Source: Novosphingopyxis baekryungensis DSM 16222 (GTDB lineage Bacteria; Pseudomonadota; Alphaproteobacteria; Sphingomonadales; Sphingomonadaceae). Taken from it: a stretch of 64,000 bases of DNA. Below the pieces are notes generated by a model that was not told the origin of the DNA, did not search any database, and was given only the letters and a program-made list of their open reading frames with translations. This document shows positions 42,792 to 51,426 of this stretch, piece after piece. The DNA lies in NCBI RefSeq assembly GCF_000420305.1, contig NZ_ATUR01000003.1:310001-374000 (forward strand), in the 5' to 3' direction. Position 1 is the stretch's first letter. Every line of letters begins with the position of its first letter. A program made the position numbers and the translations under genes.

Positions 42792-43919
42792 ATGAGCGAT
42801 ACCAACCAAGGCCTCGAACTCAGGTCAACGATTACCGAGGCCGGCACGCTCGTGCTCAATCTGGAAGATGTCACCATCGATGCGCCCGCTGCCGATGAAG
42901 TGGTGGTGCGGGTGGAAGCGACGCCGATCAATCCGTCCGATCTCGGCCTGCTGCTCGGCCCGGCAGACCTTTCCACCATGCAGAGCGGCGGCAGCGCCGA
43001 CCGTCCGGAACTGACGATGGATCTGCACAAGGGCACCATGAACATGGTGAAGGGCCGTGTGGGCGAATCCATGGCCGTCGGCAATGAAGGCGCTGGTACG
43101 GTGATCGCTGCCGGGTCCGACGTATCGGACATGATGGGCAAAACCGTCGGCATGCTGGGCGGCGCGATGTACACCACGGTGCGCAAGCTGAAGGCGCGCG
43201 ACTGCATCATTCTGCCGGATGGTGCCAGCGTGGCGGACGGCGCCTCGATGTTCGTCAACCCCCTCACCTCGCTGGGCTTTACCGAGCAGATGAAGATGGA
43301 TGGCTTCAAGGCGCTGGTGCACACCGCTGCCGCCTCCAACCTGGGCCAGATGCTCAACAAGATCTGCATCAAGGACGGTATCCCGCTGGTCAACATCGTG
43401 CGCAGCGATGCGCAGGTGAAGCTGCTGAAAGACATCGGCGCGACCTATGTCATCGACAGCAGCAAGGATGACTTCATGGAGAAGCTGACCGACGCGATTG
43501 CCGAGACGGAGGCCTTTCTGGGCTTCGATGCGGTGGGCGGCGGCAAGCTGGCGGGCAAGATCCTGCACGCCATGGAAGCCGCGGCGCAGCGCAACATGAC
43601 CGAATATAGCCGCTACGGCTCCAGCCAGTTCAAGCAGGTCTATATCTATGGCGCGCTCGACACCGGACCGATCGACCTTGGCCGTGGCCCTGGTTTGACA
43701 TGGAGCGTGAGCGGCTGGCTGCTGACCAATTTCCTGGGCAAGGCCGGCATGGAAAAGGCGCTGGAAATGCGCGCCCGCGTGAAGGATGAGCTGAAAACCA
43801 CCTTCGCCAGCAGCTATACCGAGACGATCTCGCTGACCGACGTGCTGAAGCCCGATGTGGTGAAGGCCTATCAGAACAAGTCGACCGGCGAGAAATATCT
43901 GATCGACCCGACCAAGTAA
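42792..43919 (+). CDS. Zinc-type alcohol dehydrogenase / quinone oxidoreductase family protein
   Basis: A 375-aa medium-chain dehydrogenase/reductase. The GroES-like N-terminal domain includes EVVVRVEATPINPSDLGLLLGPADL and VGNEGAGTVIAAGSDV; the Rossmann domain includes ALVHTAAASNLGQMLNKICIKDGIPLVNIVRSDAQVKLLKDIGATYVID. Zinc-binding Cys residues typical of classic alcohol dehydrogenases are not seen, so it belongs nearer the quinone-reductase branch. Substrate unknown. AAGGAG lies ahead of the ATG at 42792. It converges on the ribB-like gene with a palindrome between them. Confidence 0.8.
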   Translation: MSDTNQGLELRSTITEAGTLVLNLEDVTIDAPAADEVVVRVEATPINPSDLGLLLGPADLSTMQSGGSADRPELTMDLHKGTMNMVKGRVGESMAVGNEGAGTVIAAGSDVSDMMGKTVGMLGGAMYTTVRKLKARDCIILPDGASVADGASMFVNPLTSLGFTEQMKMDGFKALVHTAAASNLGQMLNKICIKDGIPLVNIVRSDAQVKLLKDIGATYVIDSSKDDFMEKLTDAIAETEAFLGFDAVGGGKLAGKILHAMEAAAQRNMTEYSRYGSSQFKQVYIYGALDTGPIDLGRGPGLTWSVSGWLLTNFLGKAGMEKALEMRARVKDELKTTFASSYTETISLTDVLKPDVVKAYQNKSTGEKYLIDPTK

Positions 43920-43935
43920 GCGCTAGGCAGGAACA

Positions 43936-43965
43936 TCGTCATCCCGGTGAAAGCCGGGATGACGA
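43936..43965. repeat. REP-like palindrome (12-bp arms) between convergent genes
   Basis: TCGTCATCCCGG, six bases, CCGGGATGACGA. The motif cgtcatcccgg...ccgggatgacg is common between genes of many alphaproteobacteria. It probably ends transcription from both sides or is a REP-type element. Confidence 0.6.
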
Positions 43966-44005
43966 CAGGTTGCGATCGATCAGTTCAGTGCGCGGCCCAT
44001 GGCAT

Positions 44006-45280
44006 TCAGGCGATCGCGCGTTCGCCGACGATCGAGAGGCCATAGGCATCCAGCCCTACCAGGCTGTGGTGCGTATTGGTGAGCAGCACCATGTCCTGCA
44101 CGCCAAGCTCCGTCAAAATCTGCGCGCCCGCGCCATAATCGCGTAGCTCTTCCGGCTGGGGCTGGCGGCGGCCCTGACGCATGTCGATCGCGCGGCTCAT
44201 GAAAGTGGGCGTGGCGCGGTTCAGAATCACGATCACGCCGCTGCCTTCCTCGGCAATCATTTCCATCGACCGTTCCAGAATTGCGCCGCGCTCGCCCTCT
44301 TCGCCCAGCATGTCGCCAAAGGGCGAAAGCTGATGCATGCGCACCAGCGTGGGCTTGGCCGGATCGATATGTCCCTTGACCAGCGCAGTCTGCTCGGTGC
44401 CGGTGGCGCTGTTGTAAAAGGCCACGCAATTCCACTCGCCACCCCAGCGGCTGGTGAAGCGCTCTTCGGCCCGTTTCTCGACCAGCCGGTCATGCTTGCG
44501 GCGATAGGCGATGAGATCGCGGATCGTGCCGATCTTCAGATTGTGCCGCCGGGCAAAGCCAACCAGATCGTCCAGCCGCGCCATCGATCCATCGTCGCGC
44601 ATGATCTCGCAGATCACGCCGGATGGATTGAGCCCGGCCAGCCGCGAAACGTCCACTGCCGCTTCGGTATGGCCCGCGCGGATCAGCACACCGCCTTCGC
44701 GCGCCACCAGCGGAAAGACATGGCCCGGCGTCACGATGTCGGCGCGCCCCCGATTGGGATCGATTGCCACATTGATCGTGCGCGCGCGGTCCCCGGCCGA
44801 GATGCCCGTGGTGACGCCTTCTTTTGCCTCAATGGAAACGGTGAAGGCGGTCGACAGCCGGTCCTCGTTGCGGCGGACCATCAGGTCCAGCCCCAGTTCG
44901 TCGACCCGCTTCTTGGTCATCGACAGGCAGATGAGCCCGCGGCCATGGGTGGCCATGAAATTGATCGCATCGGGCGTGGCCATCTGCGCGGGGATCACCA
45001 GATCGCCCTCATTCTCCCGGTCCTCATCGTCGACCAGAATGAACATGCGCCCGTTCAGCGCTTCGTTGATGATCTCCTCCGCGGTCGCCATGACGCTGCC
45101 GCCATCGCTCGCGAGATAGGCCTCCAGCTTGTCCAGCGTCTCGGCACTGGGGTTCCAGTCCGCAGCGCCAAGATTGCGCAAGGTGTTGGCGTGCAGCCCG
45201 GCGGCGCGGGCAAGACCTGCACGGGTCATGCGCCCAGATTCGACCAGGTCGGTGAGGCGATTTTTGAGTGTCTGTGTCAT
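44006..45280 (-). CDS. ribB: HTH-fused 3,4-dihydroxy-2-butanone-4-phosphate synthase with degenerate GTP cyclohydrolase II domain
   Basis: A 424-aa three-part protein. Residues about 3-60 form an XRE-like helix-turn-helix (MTRAGLARAAGLHANTLRNLG). About 65-270 is an intact RibB domain: FILVDDEDRENEGDLVIPAQM, GVTTGISAGDRA, TPGHVFPLVAREGGVLIRAGHTEAAVDVSRLAGL. About 275-424 is a RibA-like domain that has lost the zinc cysteines (RMHQLSPFGDMLGEEGERGA in place of the CLTGD...RCDCG region) and the RQEGR motif, so it should not hydrolyse GTP. Thus only the RibB reaction (ribulose 5-phosphate to dihydroxybutanone phosphate) is expected. The ATG at 45280 is chosen; a GTG at 45286 is possible. Two TCACA/TGTGA palindromes sit just upstream. 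Confidence 0.88.
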   Translation of the reverse strand: MTQTLKNRLTDLVESGRMTRAGLARAAGLHANTLRNLGAADWNPSAETLDKLEAYLASDGGSVMATAEEIINEALNGRMFILVDDEDRENEGDLVIPAQMATPDAINFMATHGRGLICLSMTKKRVDELGLDLMVRRNEDRLSTAFTVSIEAKEGVTTGISAGDRARTINVAIDPNRGRADIVTPGHVFPLVAREGGVLIRAGHTEAAVDVSRLAGLNPSGVICEIMRDDGSMARLDDLVGFARRHNLKIGTIRDLIAYRRKHDRLVEKRAEERFTSRWGGEWNCVAFYNSATGTEQTALVKGHIDPAKPTLVRMHQLSPFGDMLGEEGERGAILERSMEMIAEEGSGVIVILNRATPTFMSRAIDMRQGRRQPQPEELRDYGAGAQILTELGVQDMVLLTNTHHSLVGLDAYGLSIVGERAIA

Positions 45281-45290
45281 GGCCACGATA

Positions 45291-45306
45291 TCACAGCGCG
45301 CTGTGA
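45291..45306. promoter_or_regulatory. Perfect 16-bp palindrome TCACAGCGCGCTGTGA, likely operator
   Basis: It is 10 bp upstream of the ribB-like ATG. A second site with the same arms is at 45324-45340. As the encoded protein carries an HTH domain, binding by the protein itself (autorepression) is a reasonable guess. Confidence 0.6.
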
Positions 45307-45323
45307 CGACATCAAGTGCTTTT

Positions 45324-45340
45324 TCACATTTTCGATGTGA
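45324..45340. promoter_or_regulatory. Second TCACA-N7-TGTGA palindrome upstream of the ribB-like gene
   Basis: TCACAT, five bases, ATGTGA. It shares TCACA/TGTGA arms with the palindrome at 45291-45306; the centres are about 34 bp apart, close to three helical turns. Confidence 0.5.
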
Positions 45341-45448
45341 TACGGAGCATATTGTTCATGGGCGGCGATCAATCTGCCGATCAGGCGCTGTCCTACATCT
45401 GTCGCGCCGCCTACACTGCCAAGCCATGTTTTCCTATCGCTGCCTTTC

Positions 45449-45496
45449 CATACCGCGAGCTGCAAACGCCGTCATACCGCGAGCTGCAAACGCCGT
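45449..45496. repeat. Tandem duplication of a 24-bp unit
   Basis: Two exact copies of a 24-base unit beginning CATACCGCGAGCTGC at 45449-45472 and 45473-45496. It is in non-coding DNA and is probably a recent slippage duplication or an intergenic repeat remnant. Confidence 0.8.
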
Positions 45497-45759
45497 CGAG
45501 AAGCTCGGTTCATCGATCCTGCGGAACGGCTGGACAGAATTTGGCGCGGACGGGGTGTGTCACTTGCGAACTTCCGGCGGGCTGCCTTCGACGGCCTTGC
45601 GCGCTTGCGCCTGCTATTGCCGAATTTTCGGCGGGCGCCGCCGTGCGGCGGTTTCGCACTGCGCTTGGCAAAAGCCCGTCGCTCGTCCTATATCTGCCGG
45701 AGCAAACTGGCGCTTCCCGCTCATTCCGATGCGATCCGCGCTGACAATGGAGATGCTTT

Positions 45760-46941
45760 ATGGCCGGCATGGCCCCTTTTGATTGGGAAGACCCCTTCCG
45801 GCTGGACCAGCAGCTGTCCGATGACGAGCGGATGATCCGCGACAGCGCGCATGGCTATGCGCAGGACAAGCTGCAGCCGCGCGTGCTCGAAGCGTTCGAG
45901 AAAGAGCATACCGATATCGAGATTTTCCGCGAAATGGGCCAGCTCGGCCTGCTCGGCATCACCGTGCCGGAAGAATATGGCGGCGCGGGCGCATCCTATG
46001 TGGCCTATGGCCTCGTCGCGCGCGAAGTGGAGCGGGTGGATTCGGGCTATCGCTCGATGATGAGCGTGCAGAGCTCGCTGGTGATGTATCCCATTCAGGC
46101 GTTCGGCAGCGAGGAACTGAAGCGCAAATTCCTGCCCAAGCTGGCCAGCGGCGAATTTATCGGCTGCTTCGGCCTGACCGAGCCCGACGCCGGGTCCGAT
46201 CCGGCGGGCATGCGCACCACCGCGAAGAAGACGGCCAATGGCTATTTGCTCAGCGGTTCCAAGACCTGGATCAGCAACGCGCCCTTCGCGGACGTGTTCG
46301 TGGTCTGGGCCAAGTCCGAAGCGCATGACGGCAAGATCCGCGGCTTCGTGCTGGAAAAGGGCATGAAGGGTCTGGAAGCGCCCAAGATCGAGGGCAAGAT
46401 GAGCCTGCGCGCGTCCACCACCGGCATGATCATGATGGACGAGGTCGAAGTTGGCGAGGATGCGCTGCTCGACGTCGAGGGGCTCAAGGGCCCCTTCTCC
46501 TGCCTCAACCGGGCGCGCTACGGCATCAGCTGGGGCGTGATGGGCGCGGCGGAATTCTGCATGCACGCCGCGCGCAATTATGGTCTGGAGCGCCACCAGT
46601 TCCAGCGCCCGCTCGCCGCCAACCAGCTCTATCAGAAGAAGTTGGCGGACATGATGACCGAGATTTCTCTGGGCCTGCAGGGCAGCCTTGCGGTCGGGCG
46701 CCAGATGGATGCGGGCACGTTCGCGCCAGAAATGATCTCGATCGTGAAGCGCAACAATTGCGGCAAGGCGCTCGATATCGCGCGCCAGTCCCGCGATATG
46801 CACGGCGGCAACGGCATTTCGGCAGAATATCACATCATGCGGCACATGGTGAATCTGGAAACGGTGAACACCTATGAAGGGGCGCATGACGTCCATGCGC
46901 TGATCCTGGGCCGCGCGATCACCGGCATCCCGGCCTTCTGA
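45760..46941 (+). CDS. gcdH: Glutaryl-CoA dehydrogenase
   Basis: A 393-aa acyl-CoA dehydrogenase that oxidises and decarboxylates glutaryl-CoA to crotonyl-CoA. The specific GCDH pattern is strong: [80 protein letters not shown] and the catalytic Glu373 in [19 protein letters not shown]. It is FAD-dependent and cytoplasmic. The CoA-transferase gene follows 1 bp later, supporting glutarate degradation (lysine or tryptophan catabolism). Confidence 0.92.
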   Translation: MAGMAPFDWEDPFRLDQQLSDDERMIRDSAHGYAQDKLQPRVLEAFEKEHTDIEIFREMGQLGLLGITVPEEYGGAGASYVAYGLVAREVERVDSGYRSMMSVQSSLVMYPIQAFGSEELKRKFLPKLASGEFIGCFGLTEPDAGSDPAGMRTTAKKTANGYLLSGSKTWISNAPFADVFVVWAKSEAHDGKIRGFVLEKGMKGLEAPKIEGKMSLRASTTGMIMMDEVEVGEDALLDVEGLKGPFSCLNRARYGISWGVMGAAEFCMHAARNYGLERHQFQRPLAANQLYQKKLADMMTEISLGLQGSLAVGRQMDAGTFAPEMISIVKRNNCGKALDIARQSRDMHGGNGISAEYHIMRHMVNLETVNTYEGAHDVHALILGRAITGIPAF

Positions 46942-46942
46942 G

Positions 46943-48121
46943 ATGGCGTGGCCGAAGCTGCAATGGGATAGCGAACCCACGGGCCCGCTTAAGGGCATCA
47001 AGGTGGTCGACATGTCCACCGTGGTGCTGGGTCCGTTGGCCACGCTGCTGTTCGCGGACATGGGCGCGGAGATCATCAAGATCGAGAACCGCGTCGGCAA
47101 CACGCCGGGCGACATGATGCGCTATGCCGGCTGGTCGCCGACCGGCGATCTCGGTCCCATTTTTGCAGCGCTCAATCGCAACAAGAAAGGGCTGGAGCTC
47201 AACGTCAAGGAAGAGGACGGCAAACGCATCCTGACCGATCTGATCGCGAGCGCCGACGTGTTTTTCCACAATGTCCGCATGGCGGGCATGGAGCGGCTGG
47301 GCTTCGATTATGAAGCCGTCAAGGCGATCAATCCGAACATCGTCTATGTCCATGCCGCCGGCTTCGGCGAAGGCGGGCCGCACGAGCATCGCCAGGCCTA
47401 TGACGATCTGATCCAGGGCGCGTCCGGCTTCTCCGCCCTGTTCGAGCAGCGCGATGGCGGACGGCCGGTCTATGCGCCCTCGCTGATCGTCGACAAGACC
47501 ATCGGCGTCTTTGCCAGCAACGCCACGCTGGCCGCCCTTCTGCACCGGGAGCGCACCGGCGAGGGGCAGTTCGTGCAGATACCGATGTTCGAGACCTTCA
47601 CCTGGTTTCACATGGTGGAAAATCTTTACGGCGCGACCTTCGACGAGGGCGACGGCAAGCTCGGTTATACCCGCAGCGCCAATCCGCGCCGTCGTCCCTA
47701 CCCCACCAAGGACGGCTATATCGGCATCGTGCCCTATTCGGACAAGCAATGGGCCAAATTCTTCGAGCTTGGCGAACGCGACGGCGTGTTCGAGGATCCG
47801 CGCTTTTCCACCTATCAGGCACGCACGGAGCACACCGCCGAGCTATATGGCATCATCGAAGAGGTCGCGGCGACCAAAACCACGGACGAATGGATGGCGC
47901 TGCTGGACGAGCACCAGATCCCCGCCATGCGCTACAACCGGATGGACGATCTGCTGACCGAGGAGCATCTACAGGCGGTGGACTTCTTCCAGCACCGCGA
48001 AGGACCGCATATGCACGGCTATCGCTCCATGCGCCATCCGGTGGCCTTTTCCGCCACGCCCGCCAGCACCTATGCCGATCCACCGCGCATCGGCCAGCAT
48101 GACGAGGAAATCAAAAACTAG
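46943..48121 (+). CDS. Family III CoA-transferase (CaiB/BaiF), probable glutarate CoA-transferase
   Basis: A 392-aa family III CoA-transferase. The N-terminal GPLKGIKVVDMSTVVLGPLATLLFADMGAEIIKIE is typical; the catalytic Asp is probably Asp154 in AYDDLIQGASGFSAL. The cofactor strap region RSANPRRRPYPTKDGYIGIVPYSDKQW follows. The function is inferred from its place directly after gcdH, as with succinyl-CoA:glutarate CoA-transferases; other acids are possible. Confidence 0.82.
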   Translation: MAWPKLQWDSEPTGPLKGIKVVDMSTVVLGPLATLLFADMGAEIIKIENRVGNTPGDMMRYAGWSPTGDLGPIFAALNRNKKGLELNVKEEDGKRILTDLIASADVFFHNVRMAGMERLGFDYEAVKAINPNIVYVHAAGFGEGGPHEHRQAYDDLIQGASGFSALFEQRDGGRPVYAPSLIVDKTIGVFASNATLAALLHRERTGEGQFVQIPMFETFTWFHMVENLYGATFDEGDGKLGYTRSANPRRRPYPTKDGYIGIVPYSDKQWAKFFELGERDGVFEDPRFSTYQARTEHTAELYGIIEEVAATKTTDEWMALLDEHQIPAMRYNRMDDLLTEEHLQAVDFFQHREGPHMHGYRSMRHPVAFSATPASTYADPPRIGQHDEEIKN

Positions 48122-48136
48122 GCTGGTGCAGGCCGC

Positions 48137-49015
48137 TCAGCGATATTCCTCTTCCTGCCACCAGGGATAGAAATCCGGCATGTCGCGGGACACCTTGTCC
48201 TCATAGTTCGGCAGGCGTTTTTCCAGGAAACTAGCCACGCCCTCCTTGGCGTCCGACGAGCGGGACCGACGATAGACGCCGCGGCTGTCGATGCGATGCG
48301 CGGCCATCGGGTGGCTTTCCCCGGCCATCCGCCACAGCATCTGCCGGGTCAGTGCCACCGAGACCGGCGCGCTGTTCTCGGCAATTTCGCGCGCCAGGGC
48401 ATAGGCCGCCGGCAGCAGCTCGTCCGCCGATTTCACGCCCAGAACCAGCCCGGCATCCTGTGCCTCGCCCGCACCGAAGATGCGCCCCGTCATGCACCAT
48501 TCCAGCGCGCGCTGCAGGCCTACCAGCCGCGGCAGAAACCAGCTCGACGCCGCCTCCGGCACAATCCCCCGCCGGGCAAACACGAACCCGAAACGGGCAT
48601 CGTCGCTCGCCAGCCGCACGTCCATCGCCAGCGTCATCGTGGCGCCAATGCCCACCGCCGCACCGTTGATCGCCGCGATGACCGGCTTGTGCATCTCGAA
48701 CAGGCGCAATGTCAGCCGCCCGCCGGTATCGCGAACACGATGGTCCGACAGATCGTCAACGGTCTCGTCCGATGTGAACGGACCGCCGCCATCCTGCGGC
48801 TTCAGATCGGCGCCCGCACAAAAAGCCTTGCCCGCGCCGGTGATGACCACCGCGCGCACCCGGTCGTCGGCATCGGCCGCGTCCAGCGCCTTGATCATCT
48901 CGCCCATCATCACCGGCGTGAAGGCGTTCATCTTGTCGGGCCGGTTCAGCGTGATCGTGGCGATCGCATTCTCCACCCGGTAAGACACTTCGCTGTAATC
49001 GCTCTGCAGATCCAT
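48137..49015 (-). CDS. Enoyl-CoA hydratase/isomerase (crotonase) family protein
   Basis: A 292-aa crotonase. The CoA-binding oxyanion motifs are ITLNRPDKMNAFTPVMM, GAGKAFCAGADLK and AINGAAVGIGATMTLAMDVRLAS. The active-site stretch GFVFARRGIVPEAASSWFLPRLVG retains one Glu (VPEAASS), while the position of the first Glu in classic hydratases is not acidic. It could hydrate crotonyl-CoA made by GcdH. It ends 15 bp from the convergent CoA-transferase gene. Confidence 0.82.
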   Translation of the reverse strand: MDLQSDYSEVSYRVENAIATITLNRPDKMNAFTPVMMGEMIKALDAADADDRVRAVVITGAGKAFCAGADLKPQDGGGPFTSDETVDDLSDHRVRDTGGRLTLRLFEMHKPVIAAINGAAVGIGATMTLAMDVRLASDDARFGFVFARRGIVPEAASSWFLPRLVGLQRALEWCMTGRIFGAGEAQDAGLVLGVKSADELLPAAYALAREIAENSAPVSVALTRQMLWRMAGESHPMAAHRIDSRGVYRRSRSSDAKEGVASFLEKRLPNYEDKVSRDMPDFYPWWQEEEYR

Positions 49016-49033
49016 CTCATTGTCCTCTCAAGG

Positions 49034-49064
49034 AAAAAGGGCGAGAAGCTTGCGCCCCCGCCCT
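49034..49064 (-). terminator. Possible terminator between the SDR and crotonase genes
   Basis: On the minus strand, AAGGGCG, a loop of about 15 bases, CGCCCTTTTTCC. Stem GGGCG/CGCCC with a T run, located just after the short-chain dehydrogenase stop. Confidence 0.5.
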
Positions 49065-49095
49065 TCATAATGCCGTGGCCGACGATATGATCCGC

Positions 49096-49878
49096 TCAGC
49101 GCGGGGCCATCCGGATACCGCCGTCCAGGCGCACGTCCTCGCCGTTGAAATAGCCGGTCTCGATCATGGTGAGCGCCAGCTTGGCATATTCCTCCGGCAT
49201 GCCGAGCCGCTTGGGGAACGGCACGGACGCGGCCAGTGCGTCCTTCACATTCTGCGGGGCGGCCTGCAGCAGCGGCGTATCGAAAATGCCCGGCAGGATC
49301 GTATTCACGCGAATGGCCTCGCTCATCAGATCGCGCGCGATCGGCAATGTCATGCCGACGACGCCGCCCTTGGAAGCCGAATAGGCCGCTTGCCCGATCT
49401 GGCCATCCTCGGCCGCCACGCTGGCCGTATTCACGATAGCACCGCGATCGCCGTCTTCCAGGGGATCGAGCGTGAGCATGCCCGCAGCGGATTTGGTGAT
49501 GCAGCGGAAGGTGCCGACCAGGTTGATCTGAACGACCCAGTCGAAAGCACTGGTGGGATATTCCTTGATCTCACCCGTTTCCTTGTCGCGCTTCACCGTC
49601 TTGATGGCATTGCCGACACCGGCACAATTGACCAGGATCCGCTCCTGCCCATGGGCCTCGCGCGCCTTGGCAAAGCCAGCGTCCACATCGTCGTCGCTGG
49701 TCACGTTGACCTTGCAGAACACACCGCCGATCTCGCTGGCAACGGCCTCGCCCTTTTCGGCGTTCATGTCGAAAATAGCGACCTTTGCGCCTTTGCTGGC
49801 GAGCAGCCGCGCGGTTGCGGCACCAAGGCCGGACGCCCCGCCGGTGACGACGGCGGCGGTATTTTTATCGATGATCAT
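49096..49878 (-). CDS. Short-chain dehydrogenase, 3-hydroxyacyl-CoA dehydrogenase type
   Basis: A 260-aa SDR. The NAD-binding GGASGLGAATARLL, NCAGVG, catalytic Ser in NTASVAAEDGQIGQ and AYSASKGGVVG (Tyr-x-x-x-Lys) are in place. Overall it resembles HSD10-type 3-hydroxyacyl-CoA dehydrogenases (RILVNCAGVGNAIKTV and the C-terminal PFPKRLGMPEEYAKLALTMIETGYFNGEDVRLDGGIRMAPR are marker strings). It would oxidise 3-hydroxybutyryl-CoA. It follows the thiolase gene by 33 bp, probably in one operon. Confidence 0.83.
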   Translation of the reverse strand: MIIDKNTAAVVTGGASGLGAATARLLASKGAKVAIFDMNAEKGEAVASEIGGVFCKVNVTSDDDVDAGFAKAREAHGQERILVNCAGVGNAIKTVKRDKETGEIKEYPTSAFDWVVQINLVGTFRCITKSAAGMLTLDPLEDGDRGAIVNTASVAAEDGQIGQAAYSASKGGVVGMTLPIARDLMSEAIRVNTILPGIFDTPLLQAAPQNVKDALAASVPFPKRLGMPEEYAKLALTMIETGYFNGEDVRLDGGIRMAPR

Positions 49879-49911
49879 GGGATTCTCCTGAGATGGATGA
49901 TGTCGCGGGCG

Positions 49912-51084
49912 TCAGCCCAGCCGTTCGATGATGGTGACATTAGCCTGGCCGCCGCCTTCACACATGGTCTGCAGACCATATTTGCCGCCGGTCTGTTCCA
50001 GCGCGTTGAGCAGCGTCGCCATCAGCTTGGTACCGCTGGCGCCAAGCGGGTGACCGAGCGCGATGGCACCGCCATGGACGTTAAGCTTGTCCGCGTCCGC
50101 ACCGAGATGCTTCAGCCAGGCCAGCGGCACCGGCGCAAAAGCTTCGTTGACCTCATACAGATCGATATCGCCGATCTTGAGGCCGGCGCGTTCCAGCGCC
50201 TTTTCGGTGGCGAACAACGGCTCTTCCAGCATGATGACCGGATCGCCTGCGGTGATAGTGAGGTTATGAATGCGCGCGCGCGGCGTCAGGCCGTGATCCT
50301 TCAAGGCCCGCTCGGACACGATCAGCACGGCGGACGAACCATCGCAAATCTGGCTGGCATTGGCAGCGGAGATCATGCCGCCGTCCTGCAACGTCTTGAC
50401 CGACTGGATGCCTTCCAGGGTTGCGCCGAAACGAATGCCTTCATCGACATCATGGCAGATCTCGCCCTCGGGCGTCTCCACTTCGATGCCGACAATCTCC
50501 TTGTCGAACGCGCCGGACTGGCTCGCCTTGGCCGCCTTTTCATGGCTGTGCAGGGCGAAACGGTCGAGATCTTCCTTGGTGAAGCCATGTTTCTCGGCGA
50601 TCATCTCCGCGCCCATGAACTGGCTGAACATGACATCCGGATAGGCTTCTTCCAGCCGCGGGCTTTTGTAATTGCCCATCCCTTCCTTCATGTAGAGCGC
50701 GGCGGTGGAACCCATCGGCACGCGGGTCATGGACTCGATACCATTGGCGATCACGACATCCTGCGTACCGCTCATCACTGCCTGCGCCGCGAACTGCACC
50801 GACTGTTGAGAGCTGCCGCATTGCCGGTCGATCGACACCGACGGCACGCTTTCCGGCAGACTGGAGGCCAGCACGGCGTTGCGACCGATATGTACGGCCT
50901 GTTCGCCGCCCTGCATCACGCAGCCGGTAATGACGTCTTCGATGGCCTTGGGATCGATCCCCGTGCGCGCGACCAGCTGGTCGAGCACATGGGCCCCCAG
51001 ATCGACGGGATGCACGCCCGCGAGCTTGCCCCCCCGCTTGCCGCCGGCGGTACGGATGGCATCTACGATATAGGCTTCGGGCAT
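49912..51084 (-). CDS. Acetyl-CoA C-acyltransferase (thiolase)
   Basis: A 390-aa thiolase with all active-site motifs: nucleophile Cys89 in IDRQCGSSQQ, NEAFAPVPLAW, GGAIALGHPLGASG and the final Cys in TMCEGGGQAN. It cleaves 3-ketoacyl-CoA; acetoacetyl-CoA or longer chains cannot be told apart here. First gene of a thiolase-SDR operon. A TTTACGTTTACGTCAA site lies 60 bp upstream of the start. Confidence 0.92.
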   Translation of the reverse strand: MPEAYIVDAIRTAGGKRGGKLAGVHPVDLGAHVLDQLVARTGIDPKAIEDVITGCVMQGGEQAVHIGRNAVLASSLPESVPSVSIDRQCGSSQQSVQFAAQAVMSGTQDVVIANGIESMTRVPMGSTAALYMKEGMGNYKSPRLEEAYPDVMFSQFMGAEMIAEKHGFTKEDLDRFALHSHEKAAKASQSGAFDKEIVGIEVETPEGEICHDVDEGIRFGATLEGIQSVKTLQDGGMISAANASQICDGSSAVLIVSERALKDHGLTPRARIHNLTITAGDPVIMLEEPLFATEKALERAGLKIGDIDLYEVNEAFAPVPLAWLKHLGADADKLNVHGGAIALGHPLGASGTKLMATLLNALEQTGGKYGLQTMCEGGGQANVTIIERLG

Positions 51085-51143
51085 GGGGCTCTCCTGGATG
51101 TGACGGACGCTATTGGGGTCTCGATCTGCAACCTAAAGGCTAG

Positions 51144-51159
51144 TTTACGTTTACGTCAA
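51144..51159. promoter_or_regulatory. MerR/LiuR-like operator upstream of the thiolase
   Basis: TTTACGTTTACGTCAA (reverse TTGACGTAAACGTAAA) is an imperfect palindrome TTKACGT-WA-ACGTMAA. I recall similar sequences as LiuR-type sites in proteobacterial acyl-CoA degradation genes. The identity of the regulator is inferred. Confidence 0.42.
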
Positions 51160-51274
51160 TGCGTAAGCGGAACATTCCATGCGCGATCTTGTGAATTTCC
51201 CGCTTGCAATGCAGGCACCGCCCGGAGTAGAGGCGTCGCTCCCAAGGGACATAGCCGCTCTGATCGCGGCGCAC

Positions 51275-51350
<76 letters not shown>

Positions 51351-51352
51351 TT

Positions 51353-51424
51353 CCCTAAATCTCAACGAGAACCCTACGCAGGGCATATTAGAGGGCAGCG
51401 GTTCGATCCCGCTAGGCTCCACCA
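51353..51424 (+). pseudogene. Decayed tandem copy of tRNA-Ala
   Basis: Immediately after tRNA-Ala there is a second copy. Bases 51396-51426 are identical to 51322-51352 (31 bp, covering T arm, acceptor 3' strand and CCA). The region 51384-51395 resembles the anticodon arm with a few changes, and the 5' half (ctcaacgagaaccctac) is only weakly similar to the D arm. The acceptor 5' strand is lost, so it should not fold. It may be a duplication relic or an integration-site scar. Confidence 0.7.
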
Positions 51425-51426
51425 TT

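Larger units (their letters stand above)
45281..45759. other. Intergenic region between the ribB-like gene and glutaryl-CoA dehydrogenase
   Basis: These 479 bp contain the two TCACA-type palindromes near the ribB-like gene, a tandem 24-bp repeat (45449-45496), and GC-rich inverted repeats around 45620-45660 (cgccgccgtgcggcg). Open frames here overlap each other and show no family pattern, so no gene is called. Confidence 0.6.

Noticed and set aside
45281-45345. Possible FMN riboswitch ahead of the ribB-like gene
   Set aside because: Only about 10-60 bases separate the palindromes from the start codon and no RFN-element conserved stems were recognisable.
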